A DNA stretch of 15,643 nt from NCBI GenBank assembly GCA_003557605.1, contig PWNW01000311.1, positions 1 to 15,643 of the forward strand, in the 5' to 3' direction. The notes below the pieces were generated by a model. That model did no database searches and had not been told where the DNA came from. It saw only the letters and a program-made list of their open reading frames with translations. This DNA comes from Spirochaetaceae bacterium (GTDB lineage: Bacteria; Spirochaetota; Spirochaetia; PWKH01). Position numbers and translations under genes: made by a program. Shown here in pieces: positions 1 through 7,434 of the stretch. The number at the start of each line of letters is the position of its first letter. The first letter of the stretch is position 1.

Positions 1-461
1 ACAGAAATGCACTCCCCAAGAATTCCGCTGACCGGTCCATGCACAGCAGATGCCGCAGCATCAAATGCTTTTATGATATCAGCGGAGGATAGCCCCGAAC
101 ATGCTTCATAGGGATCTTCATTCGGTGTGCTGTCGACAAGCACCTGCACGGTGCCGTCATTCTTCCTGTGCAGCAGATAGAAAGACTTAGCAGCATCAGA
201 AGCATGGGCTGAAGCAATGAGGAAATTCTTGATCACATGGTATTCAGAGTGTTTTTGAACATCAAAGCTCTGTGAGAGCGTCTTCAGATAAGATAGTGGA
301 ATGGTTTCAGCGTGGGTATGCGCCTGAACCAGCAGCTGTTCTTTCATGTATCTGTCGGTGCTGCCGACAAGCAGCCATGAAAGCAGTACACCGAGGACTG
401 TAAGTAAGAGCAGAAGTGCTCCGCACCATCTGATGAGAGCTGCAGACCATTGGTTTTTCAT
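1..461 (-). CDS. Membrane-anchored sensor protein, N-terminal part (cut by left edge)
   Basis: An open frame runs without a stop from an ATG at 461 to the window edge, giving 153 visible residues. GGAAG sits 7 nt before the ATG. Residues 1-8 are polar, about 12-32 form one hydrophobic segment (LLLLLTVLGVLLSWLLV), and the rest looks extracytoplasmic. The pattern of 'LSQSFDV...EY..IKNFL', then 'SFYLLHRKNDGTVQVLVDS', then 'ADIIKAFD.....VHGPVSG' resembles the periplasmic sensory domain at the N-terminus of many PAS-containing histidine kinases and GGDEF proteins, where 'F.YLM.R..DG.v.FfvDseP' is typical. The output domain lies outside the window, so kinase, cyclase or chemoreceptor cannot be told apart. 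A weak promoter-like pair (TTTACA at 508-513, TAACCT at 485-490, 17-bp spacer) lies upstream. The gene follows the transporter operon on the same strand but is separated from it by a terminator. Confidence 0.72.
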   Translation of the reverse strand, partial: MKNQWSAALIRWCGALLLLLTVLGVLLSWLLVGSTDRYMKEQLLVQAHTHAETIPLSYLKTLSQSFDVQKHSEYHVIKNFLIASAHASDAAKSFYLLHRKNDGTVQVLVDSTPNEDPYEACSGLSSADIIKAFDAAASAVHGPVSGILGECIS

Positions 462-540
462 ATTGCAGCTTCCAGTGTATCATGAGGTTATCACCGGAAA
501 CATAGCTTGTAAACGAGAAACAGGGTATAAACTACAGGGC

Positions 541-570
541 AAAAAGAAACCCGGCTTGCAGCAAGCCGGG
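541..570 (-). terminator. Rho-independent terminator of the sugar-transport operon
   Basis: A perfect 9-bp GC-rich stem (550-558 pairing with 562-570, CCCGGCTTG/CAAGCCGGG) closes a 3-nt loop. On the minus strand it is followed by TTTCTTTTT (541-549). It begins 24 nt after the stop codon of the secreted binding-protein gene and is oriented to end the six-gene operon. Confidence 0.92.
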
Positions 571-593
571 CAGGTAAGTATGACCTGTGAGCA

Positions 594-1694
594 TCAGTCG
601 TAGATCAAGCCTTCAATTTCTGGATCATCCATGTTGGCGTAGTTGTAGAACCGTGCTCCGGTATCCACATCTTCAACCGGATTGCCGAGGCGGGATTCAT
701 TTGCAAGCCGCACAGCCTGGAAACCGATCTGAAAGGGATCCTGGGTAATGGAACCGAGAAAGTACTGGTTGCGTACCGCTGCTTTCTGTGCACGGCCGGC
801 GTCAAAGCCGATGGCAATCAGTCCGGGATATTCAGCAGGAAGGGCAGCACCGTCATCAGTAGCTGCAAGCAGTCCGACTACCGTTCCCTCATTGCTCATA
901 AAAATACCCTTGATGTTGTCGCCCTGAACTCGGTTCAGTACGGACTGTGCCATGGCAGTGGTATCCTGGGCATCTGCAGAGGCAGGAACAGCCATTTCAA
1001 TGATCACCTTGTTTCCGCCGGTGGGGTTGTGGCTGGCAACAAATGCGGGGTTGCCGGTTACCTGGAGGTCTGCAGCAGTATGGGGAGTATTGTCGATGAT
1101 AAGATCAACCATGGTGTCGCGGAATCCCCGGCCGCGGCTCAGGAGTGATTCACCCCGTGCATCCTGGTTGAAGACAACGATGCGTACAGGGTTTGCTGCG
1201 GTAGCATTGCGGATATCAGATTCAAGGGCTTTGAACATGTGCTCTGCTGCAAGTCCCGCAGCTGCAAAGTTGTTAGTTGAAGCATTTGCCACAATTGATC
1301 CCGGAGGAGCATCCGGTACTCCGGAGTCGAACCCAACCACAGGGATGTTCTGTGCCTGAAGTGAAATGAGCTGGTCAGTCACGGCATTTGTATCCAGTGC
1401 CGCCAGAGCTACTGCTACGGGGCCCCGTGCAATGGCGCTGTTGAGCATCTCAACCTGGATTGACACATCACTTTCTGAAGGGGGGCCTTCAAAGGTGATC
1501 TCTACACCGTACTCATCTGCTGCAGCGGAAGCGCCGAGGCGGACCTGCTGCCAGAAGTCGTGCTGTTCACCCTTGGACACCACAGCGATGTAGGGCTTGT
1601 CTTCACGGGCTCCAGCTGCAAAGACCGGCATCGCAATCACGACAGCCAGCAGCATCACAACTGCGGTAAAAACCATTTTCCTAGAAATACTCAT
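594..1694 (-). CDS. Secreted sugar-binding protein of ABC transporter (Peripla_BP_4/RbsB-like)
   Basis: This 366-residue protein is the probable periplasmic ligand-capture component of the adjacent importer. The N-terminus has a Sec signal: SRK, then a hydrophobic core, then a VFA-AG cleavage site near residue 27. There is no lipobox cysteine. The mature part shows the type-I periplasmic-binding fold: 'IAVVSKGEQHDFWQQV' at the first strand, an FEGPP motif, 'IPVVGFDSG' and 'IAIGFDAG' at the hinge region. A Gly/Ala/Thr-rich stretch around the middle makes it longer than the second binding protein. The ATG at 1694 is chosen because AGGAGG lies just upstream and the signal peptide starts there; a longer frame from 1772 adds 26 unconvincing residues across a hairpin. 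It is the last gene of the operon, 70 nt after the permease. The substrate is probably a monosaccharide or similar compound, identity unknown. Confidence 0.9.
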   Translation of the reverse strand: MSISRKMVFTAVVMLLAVVIAMPVFAAGAREDKPYIAVVSKGEQHDFWQQVRLGASAAADEYGVEITFEGPPSESDVSIQVEMLNSAIARGPVAVALAALDTNAVTDQLISLQAQNIPVVGFDSGVPDAPPGSIVANASTNNFAAAGLAAEHMFKALESDIRNATAANPVRIVVFNQDARGESLLSRGRGFRDTMVDLIIDNTPHTAADLQVTGNPAFVASHNPTGGNKVIIEMAVPASADAQDTTAMAQSVLNRVQGDNIKGIFMSNEGTVVGLLAATDDGAALPAEYPGLIAIGFDAGRAQKAAVRNQYFLGSITQDPFQIGFQAVRLANESRLGNPVEDVDTGARFYNYANMDDPEIEGLIYD

Positions 1695-1729
1695 GTAATC
1701 CTCCTTACATAGTAGTATCGTATTTACTG

Positions 1730-1750
1730 CACCGGAGATTCCCTCCGGTG
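1730..1750 (-). other. Intercistronic stem-loop between permease and binding-protein genes
   Basis: An 8-bp perfect inverted repeat (1730-1737 with 1743-1750, CACCGGAG/CTCCGGTG on the plus strand) encloses a 5-nt loop. No T-run follows on the minus strand, so it is not a normal terminator. It lies 14 nt after the permease stop and 35 nt before the binding-protein start. Such hairpins can stabilise or process mRNA so that the binding protein is made in excess; that role is inferred. Confidence 0.55.
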
Positions 1751-1764
1751 TGGAATGCACATAG

Positions 1765-3051
1765 TTATTCATTGGACATCTGTTTCTGCTCGTTCTTGAT
1801 CATCTCCTTGAACTTCTGTTCAGCTTCCTTCTCCTCCTGGAGCAGCCGTGCAGCTTCTGCCTTTTCCTCTGACTTCATCTTCTTGAAGGTGACCTTCAGA
1901 TCACGCTGCATTGAAAGAATTTCTTTTTTCAGTGATTCAGCTTCCTTGCTGTCCTGCTTCTTTTTTGCTGCTGAATACTGCTGTTTCTTCCTGCTGATCT
2001 GTTCAAGCTTTTCGCTTTTAAATGCGTCCGCAGGGGTCAGCACCTTCACCTCCGAGGCCTTTCTGGTCCGGTACATGTCAAGGAGCACCGCTCCGATGAC
2101 CACTACCCCGGTGAAGAATGTCTGATAATGGGCCTGCAGGTTCATTGCCGGCAGGCCGTTTCTCAGCACTGCCATAATAAAAACTCCGATAAGGGTGCCG
2201 AAGACAGAACCCATACCTCCGGAGAGGGATGTGCCGCCGATGACTGCGCCGGCAATGGCAAAGAGCTCGAATCCCTGTCCCTGGGCGGGCATCACAGTGG
2301 TGTACACCGCTGGAAATGATATCCCGCTGATGCCTGCGGCAACCCCGCTGACCACATAGGCCGACATCTGCCACCGTTCAACATTCACCCCGGAAAGCCG
2401 GGCAGCTTCCATATTGCTGCCGATGGCAAATATATACCGCCCCATTCGGGTACGGGTGAGTATGATGTGAAAGATGACGGTCACCGCAATCAGCACTATG
2501 GCTCCTGTGGGAATTGAAAGCCGCTCAGGGGTAATAATCTTGAAAATGTTCCTGAACCATCCTGAAGGATCGGTCCTGGGAGGAAATGCGGCGCTTCGTA
2601 CATTGGAAATAATTGACCCGGTTCCCATGGATATCATCATGGTTCCCAGGGTTGCAATAAACGGAGGAAGCTTCAGCTTAGCGACCATAAAGCCGTTGAA
2701 GAATCCGAAGGCTATGGCTACTGCAAGAATCAGCAGCAGGGAAGCCCCCATTGGCCATCCCCATGTCCGGTATGCAGTTCCTCCGGCAATGGCTGCGCAC
2801 ATCATCACGGTCCCCACAGACAGGTCAATTCCTCCGGTGATGATCACGAAGGTTACTCCAAGGGCAAGGAACCCGATGTAGTATGATGCGTCAAGGATAT
2901 TCACCAGGGTATTATAGGTGAAAAAGTTCCTTCCGAAGATCCCGAAGAACAGATAGATGAGCACAAGGGCCAGGGGCGCCAGCAGTTTCTGAAGTCCCTT
3001 GTCCTTGAACCGCTGCATCTTTTTAGTGTCTAACGTTATTATTGGTACCAT
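1765..3051 (-). CDS. Sugar ABC transporter permease (RbsC-like) with charged C-terminal tail
   Basis: This 428-residue inner-membrane protein belongs to the BPD_transp_2/RbsC permease family. Residues about 20-328 contain the hydrophobic helices and family hallmarks: 'ITGGIDLSVG' (71-80), 'PPFIATLGTM' (129-138), the cytoplasmic loop 'GSNMEAARLSGV' (211-222) that should contact the ATPase, and 'GGTSLSGGMGS' (272-282). Usual family members end shortly after the last helix at about 320-340 residues. Here about 100 extra residues follow (329-428), almost entirely Lys, Glu, Gln, Ala and Arg with no helix breakers beyond residue 350, predicting a cytoplasmic coiled coil. The ATG at 3051 follows the ATPase stop by one base (TGA-T-ATG), so translation is probably coupled, with AGGAG inside the ATPase gene as ribosome site. 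The permease presumably works as a homodimer. Confidence 0.93.
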   Translation of the reverse strand: MVPIITLDTKKMQRFKDKGLQKLLAPLALVLIYLFFGIFGRNFFTYNTLVNILDASYYIGFLALGVTFVIITGGIDLSVGTVMMCAAIAGGTAYRTWGWPMGASLLLILAVAIAFGFFNGFMVAKLKLPPFIATLGTMMISMGTGSIISNVRSAAFPPRTDPSGWFRNIFKIITPERLSIPTGAIVLIAVTVIFHIILTRTRMGRYIFAIGSNMEAARLSGVNVERWQMSAYVVSGVAAGISGISFPAVYTTVMPAQGQGFELFAIAGAVIGGTSLSGGMGSVFGTLIGVFIMAVLRNGLPAMNLQAHYQTFFTGVVVIGAVLLDMYRTRKASEVKVLTPADAFKSEKLEQISRKKQQYSAAKKKQDSKEAESLKKEILSMQRDLKVTFKKMKSEEKAEAARLLQEEKEAEQKFKEMIKNEQKQMSNE

Positions 3052-3052
3052 A

Positions 3053-4564
3053 TCAGATCTGCTCCTGATTGCGCTTTGTTGCGTATTCCATAATCAATTC
3101 CTGACTTGCTTCAGCGATGTCGAGTTCACCGGTTATCCGTCCCTCGCACATCACAATGATCCGGTCGCTCATTCTGAGCACCTCCGGGAGTTCCGAGGAA
3201 ATCATGATGATCGATTTTCCAGCTTCCGCCAGTTCGTTCATCATGGTGTATATTTCACTCTTTGCTCCCACGTCGATTCCCCGGGTGGGTTCATCGAAAA
3301 TAAGTATTTCGCTGTTTCTGATCAGCCATTTAGCAATGACCACCTTCTGCTGATTTCCCCCTGACAGGTTCCTAATAATCTGGTCAAGTGAAGGTGTCTT
3401 GATTTTCAGTTTCTTTACGTACTCATCAGCAGTTTTTTCAACTTTCTTGGCCTGTATCATCAGTGTTTTCTCGAAGTTTTCGTAGGAGGCAAGCACGGCA
3501 TTTTCCTTGACCGTCAGGTTCAGGGCCAGACCGTAACGCTTCCGGTCCTCAGAGAGATATCCGATCTTAAATGATACCGCATCCTGGGGAGATCTGATCC
3601 TCACCGGCGCTCCGAAGACCTTGACGGTGCCGCTCTGCACCGGATCAGCCCCGAATATTGCCCTGGCGGTTTCTGTTCTTCCCGCACCCATGAGCCCTGC
3701 AAATCCAAGGATTTCTCCCCGGCGAAGCTTGAAGCTCACATCCTTGACCAACTTTCCGGCATTCAGTCGGTCCACCTCCAGCACGACTTCTGCATCAGCG
3801 GGCACGGTGCTTGCAGCCTTCGGCTCCTCGTATATTACCCGCCCCACCATCATGTTGATGATCTGGGAGGTGGTGGTATCGGCGGTCTTCCGTGTTCCCA
3901 CATGCTCACCGTCCCGCATGACCGTAACCCGGTCAGTAATTTTTCCTATTTCATCCATACGGTGGGATATGTAGATCATTGCCACACCCTGCTTGGCAAG
4001 GTCCCGCATAATCTTGAAGAGTTCACGAATTTCCGCATTTGACAGCGCCGCAGTGGGCTCATCCAGGATAAGGATATGAAGATCGTGGGAGACAGCCCTG
4101 GCAATTTCCACCATCTGCTGCTTTCCAACGGTAAGTCTGCCCATTGTCTCGGCAGGATCAATGTCCATATTCAGACGCTTAAACAGTTCCTCGGTTTTCC
4201 GGTTCAGTTTCTTTTCATCGAGAAACAGGCCGTTGTACCGGGTAAACTCTCTTCCAATAAAGACATTCTGTGCCACCGTGAGGTGGTACATCATATTCAG
4301 TTCCTGATGAATGATCCCGACACCCAGTCCCATGGCATGTTTGGGGCCCCTGGGATTGAGCAGCTGGTTGTAGTAGTGGATTTCACCGGAATCCTTTTGG
4401 TGGATGCCCGTGAGCACATTCATAAGGGTGGATTTGCCCGCACCGTTCTCTCCCACCAGACCGTGAATCTCACCCCGTTGAAGTGAAAAATCAACAGATT
4501 TCAGGGCATGCACTCCAGAGAACCGTTTGTCGATGCTTTTCATCGATAGTATCTCTTTTCCCAA
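3053..4564 (-). CDS. Sugar ABC transporter ATP-binding protein, two NBDs (RbsA/MglA-like)
   Basis: This cytoplasmic ATPase powers the adjacent permease. Two nucleotide-binding domains are fused in tandem. The first has a canonical Walker A (GENGAGKST, about residues 38-46), a signature written LTVGKQQ (about 145-151) and Walker B ILILDEP. The second has a Walker A in which Lys is replaced by Arg (GLMGAGRT, about 290-297), a full signature LSGGNQQ (about 400-406) and Walker B ILIFDEP. One intact and one degenerate site is normal for the RbsA/MglA/XylG family. Length from the TTG at 4564 is 503 residues, close to the family norm, with AAGGGAG 8 nt upstream. A longer frame from another TTG at 4600 (515 residues) has a weaker ribosome site, and an ATG at 4543 would be slightly short. 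The gene lies 99 nt after the anchored binding protein. Confidence 0.93.
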   Translation of the reverse strand: MGKEILSMKSIDKRFSGVHALKSVDFSLQRGEIHGLVGENGAGKSTLMNVLTGIHQKDSGEIHYYNQLLNPRGPKHAMGLGVGIIHQELNMMYHLTVAQNVFIGREFTRYNGLFLDEKKLNRKTEELFKRLNMDIDPAETMGRLTVGKQQMVEIARAVSHDLHILILDEPTAALSNAEIRELFKIMRDLAKQGVAMIYISHRMDEIGKITDRVTVMRDGEHVGTRKTADTTTSQIINMMVGRVIYEEPKAASTVPADAEVVLEVDRLNAGKLVKDVSFKLRRGEILGFAGLMGAGRTETARAIFGADPVQSGTVKVFGAPVRIRSPQDAVSFKIGYLSEDRKRYGLALNLTVKENAVLASYENFEKTLMIQAKKVEKTADEYVKKLKIKTPSLDQIIRNLSGGNQQKVVIAKWLIRNSEILIFDEPTRGIDVGAKSEIYTMMNELAEAGKSIIMISSELPEVLRMSDRIIVMCEGRITGELDIAEASQELIMEYATKRNQEQI

Positions 4565-4629
4565 ACCCAATTCTCCCTTGTATTGTTTCTGCTGATTCAA
4601 GTATTGCTCAGAAATGAGGGGGAATACAT

Positions 4630-4662
4630 GGAAAATTCTCCGGAAAAGAGGTAAAATTTTCC
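4630..4662 (-). repeat. AT-rich inverted repeat between anchored binding protein and ATPase genes
   Basis: GGAAAATT (4630-4637) and AATTTTCC (4655-4662) are perfect inverted arms separated by 17 nt. The repeat starts one base after the stop codon of the anchored binding-protein gene and lies within the widest gap in the front half of the operon. No uridine run follows, so it is unlikely to terminate fully. It could be an mRNA-processing or attenuation element separating sensor genes from transporter genes, or chance pairing. Confidence 0.35.
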
Positions 4663-4663
4663 G

Positions 4664-5662
4664 TTAGTTGGTGAGTTTGTCGTAGGGAAACAGCACTTCC
4701 TGGTATTCAGGCCGAAACATGTTCTCCCGGGTGATGAGTATGGACCCTGTATTGAGAAAGGGCTCGACCTTCTCACCGAGAAGATGGCTTTCAGCAAGCT
4801 TGATGGAAAGATACCCCATATTAAATGGACGCTGGACCACCACCGCATTGAGCACCCCAGCCTCAAGATATGCCATTTCACGGGCGGCATTGTCAAAACC
4901 GACAATGGGAATGATCCCCCCTAGGCCAAGATCATTCACTGCGTCGGCAACCCCAAGGGTTGAAACTTCATTGAGCCCCACTACGGCATCAATTGGGCGG
5001 GTGGTAAGCAGTTCCTTGGTCAGGTCGTAGGCAACCTGGTAATCTATGTCGCAGTACCAGGTGCCGATAATATTGTACCCTTCAAGGCCCTCTCTGACCC
5101 CCTTTTCCCGGTCGATGGCTGTTGAGGTCCCTTCGCTGTGGCTCATGATCATAACAGCGGGGTTCCCGTCGGGGAACTTCTTGTCAAGAATTTCAGCCAG
5201 GGCCCTTCCGGCCTTCACTCCGGCCTCAACATTGTCGGTGGCAACAAAGCTGATGGGGATCTCAGAGTCAACTGCAGAGTCCATGGTAAGCACCGGTATG
5301 CCCATTCTGTCGGCATAGGTGACCGGGGCCCGCAGGCGATGGAGGTCGCTGGATGCCAGGATGATCATATGGGGCTGTTTCTCAACAGCCTGGTAGAACA
5401 GTTCTATCTGCGTTTCAACCATCTGCTCATGGGGAGGGCCGGTGAATTCTAGCTGCACGCCGCTTTCTCTGGCCGCTTCCTCCATACCGGTTTTCACCAC
5501 ATCCCAGAAGTCCATGGGCTGGGCAACCGATTTGAGCACGACGATAATCCGTTTCTCCCGAAGCAGGTCCTTGTCGTTTGTGAGGCCTCCCACATTCAGA
5601 AGGATGATGTACAGAAGGGCGGCAATAATGATGCTGATATACAGCCAGTTTCCCCGTTTCAT
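4664..5662 (-). CDS. Membrane-anchored sugar-binding protein, probable sensor partner of the kinase
   Basis: This 332-residue protein has a type-I periplasmic-binding domain (Peripla_BP_4/LacI-like) behind an N-terminal hydrophobic helix at about residues 7-24. No signal-peptidase I site or lipobox is evident, so I infer it stays anchored with its binding domain outside the membrane. Recognisable elements are 'RIIVVLKSVAQPMDFWDVV' at the first strand, FTGPP, 'IPVLTMDSAV', and 'IPIVGFDNA' in the second lobe. The ATG at 5662 overlaps the kinase stop (ATGA), with AGGAGG just upstream, so expression is coupled to the kinase rather than to the transporter genes. That placement resembles clostridial XylFII, an anchored xylose-binding protein that signals through the LytS kinase. 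A role as a second transport receptor is the alternative. The ligand is unknown. Confidence 0.85.
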   Translation of the reverse strand: MKRGNWLYISIIIAALLYIILLNVGGLTNDKDLLREKRIIVVLKSVAQPMDFWDVVKTGMEEAARESGVQLEFTGPPHEQMVETQIELFYQAVEKQPHMIILASSDLHRLRAPVTYADRMGIPVLTMDSAVDSEIPISFVATDNVEAGVKAGRALAEILDKKFPDGNPAVMIMSHSEGTSTAIDREKGVREGLEGYNIIGTWYCDIDYQVAYDLTKELLTTRPIDAVVGLNEVSTLGVADAVNDLGLGGIIPIVGFDNAAREMAYLEAGVLNAVVVQRPFNMGYLSIKLAESHLLGEKVEPFLNTGSILITRENMFRPEYQEVLFPYDKLTN

Positions 5663-7434
5663 ATCTCCTCCTCGTCAACTCGGGCATGTTCAGGAAGCAC
5701 CACCGACACTACTGTTTCTTCCTGCTCTCCGCGGCTGCACGAAAGCCCGTAGGATTCCCCAAAATAGAGCTTCAGCCGTTCATGGACATTTCGCAGTCCT
5801 ACACCGGAGCGGGCTACGTCAGTACCGACAAACTCTTCTGACAGCATATGATTGAACGTCTGGGGGTCCATTCCGGCACCGTTGTCTGCAACCTGAAGGA
5901 CCACCGACCCCTGCTGCCGTTTTCCCCTGATGCTGATATGCCCCTGATATGATACATGCTTCAGTCCGTGGTAAATGGAGTTCTCCACAAGGGGCTGCAG
6001 CAGGATTTTCAGGCAGGGTGCAGTCAGGATCGACTCATCCACATCAATGGAGTAGGAGAAATGCTCCCGGTAGCGCATTTTCTGAATTGTCAAATAGCTT
6101 TCTACATGGAGCAGTTCATCCTTCACGGTAATGACCTCTCGGCCGCGGCTGATGCTGATGCGGAACAGCCTGGCCAGTGCTGAGGTCATCAGCACCACCT
6201 CCTGGTTGTTTCCCATCTCGCTCATCCAGATAATTGAATCAAGGGTGTTGTAGAGAAAATGAGGGTTGATCTGCGCCTGCAGCGCCTTAAGTTCGCTTTT
6301 CCTTTTCAGTTCCTGCTCATGGTGAATCTGGTCAATCAGGTCCCTGATCTTGCTCAGCATGATGTTGAATTCATCTGAGAGCTGACGGATTTCGTCGGTG
6401 GCGTCAATTTCCGCAGTGATGTCGAAATTGTTCTTGTCCACCGACTGCATGATGGTGCACAGCTGCTTAACTGGATGGGTAATGGAACGGGAGAGCACAT
6501 TCGCCATGAGGCCGACTACAATGAATGCAACAAGTCCGATGGAAGCATAGGAAACCTGAACATACCTCCACTGGTCAATGCCGGCGTACAGTTCGGTGAC
6601 GCAGACAATTTTCCAGCCTGCGTAGGAACTGGTGCGGCCGATGTAGCTCCTGCCGTCTATTTCCAGCGGAGTATCATGGTCCTCCATGTTCAGAATTTCT
6701 TCGGTGGGTTCATGGATAATGCCGCTGAACACCAGCTGCTGCTTCGGATGGAATACGTAGTCTCCGTTTTTGTCCAGTATGAATATATACTCCGGCGGGT
6801 CCTGCATCACCGGTTCAGATAGTTCCCTGATGCGGTTGAAATTCAGATCCACCAGGAGCACCCCCAGCAGTTCTCCGCTGCTCTGGTCACGAAGGGCTGT
6901 GCTCATGGATACCACCCATGGGTAGATACCGTAAAAGAGGTTCTGGACCTTTGCAGAGGAAATGTAGGTTCTTCCTGGGCTGTCCAGCGCCTCACGGTAC
7001 CATTCCTGGGACCGCACCTGCGCATAGGGGCTGATTTCCAGCTCCGGGGAGCTGGTTACTTCTTTAGCGGACGGGCCAAGAAGTGCAATGGTGGTTATAT
7101 CCTCACGAGCGCGGAGAAAAGAGGCAAGATATTCGCTGATGTCCTCTTTGAGTTCCGGATTAGCCTCCTGGGAGGAGAAGTACTGCTGAACCCCCTCATC
7201 CCTGATAACCGTCTGCGCGATGTTTTCCATGGTAAGCATATAGGAATCGATCTGATGCACCAGACGCTCCATGGCATATCCCTTCTGGGCGTTTGTTGCG
7301 TCCGTCAGGGATCTTTGGGTAAACTGATAGGAAATCAGCTGGGTGGAGAGGATGGTGACGAGTATCAGGAAGGTGAATACATAATAGGTTCTTGATTCGA
7401 GAGTGGAAAAGAACGAGAAGATTCTCCGGATCAC
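5659..7434 (-). CDS. YesM-type sensor histidine kinase
   Basis: This 591-residue membrane kinase has transmembrane helix 1 at about residues 17-38, a large extracytoplasmic region at about 39-290 resembling a dCache domain (for example 'YISSAKVQNLFYGIYPWVVSMSTAL' split over 158-181 and 'GVLLVDLNF' near 191), helix 2 at about 291-313, HAMP at about 313-366, a His_kinase dimerisation domain with QINPHFLYNTLD and phospho-acceptor His392, and an HATPase domain with LVEN (Asn485), DNGAGMD (517-523) and GVGLRNVHERL (545-555). It starts with GTG at 7434, overlapping the regulator stop as GTGA, with AGGAGG 7 nt upstream. Its stop overlaps the next start as ATGA. It probably phosphorylates the adjacent YesN-type regulator in response to a signal relayed by the anchored binding protein, although its own Cache-like domain could also bind ligand. 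Confidence 0.95.
   Translation of the reverse strand: MIRRIFSFFSTLESRTYYVFTFLILVTILSTQLISYQFTQRSLTDATNAQKGYAMERLVHQIDSYMLTMENIAQTVIRDEGVQQYFSSQEANPELKEDISEYLASFLRAREDITTIALLGPSAKEVTSSPELEISPYAQVRSQEWYREALDSPGRTYISSAKVQNLFYGIYPWVVSMSTALRDQSSGELLGVLLVDLNFNRIRELSEPVMQDPPEYIFILDKNGDYVFHPKQQLVFSGIIHEPTEEILNMEDHDTPLEIDGRSYIGRTSSYAGWKIVCVTELYAGIDQWRYVQVSYASIGLVAFIVVGLMANVLSRSITHPVKQLCTIMQSVDKNNFDITAEIDATDEIRQLSDEFNIMLSKIRDLIDQIHHEQELKRKSELKALQAQINPHFLYNTLDSIIWMSEMGNNQEVVLMTSALARLFRISISRGREVITVKDELLHVESYLTIQKMRYREHFSYSIDVDESILTAPCLKILLQPLVENSIYHGLKHVSYQGHISIRGKRQQGSVVLQVADNGAGMDPQTFNHMLSEEFVGTDVARSGVGLRNVHERLKLYFGESYGLSCSRGEQEETVVSVVLPEHARVDEEEI

Noticed and set aside
346..603. Plus-strand frame of 85 codons over the left-edge gene and the terminator
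   Set aside because: It runs antisense through a convincing coding frame and reads across the terminator hairpin; composition is unlike a protein and no ribosome site is present.
1695..1772. 26-residue N-terminal extension of the secreted binding protein
   Set aside because: The extension crosses the intercistronic hairpin, overlaps the permease stop and would place residues ahead of a clear signal peptide; AGGAGG sits before the ATG at 1694.
1748..2125. Plus-strand Ser/Phe-rich frame opposite the permease tail
   Set aside because: It is the antisense image of the Lys/Glu-rich coiled coil, which naturally yields Phe/Leu/Ser codons; no ribosome site or promoter.
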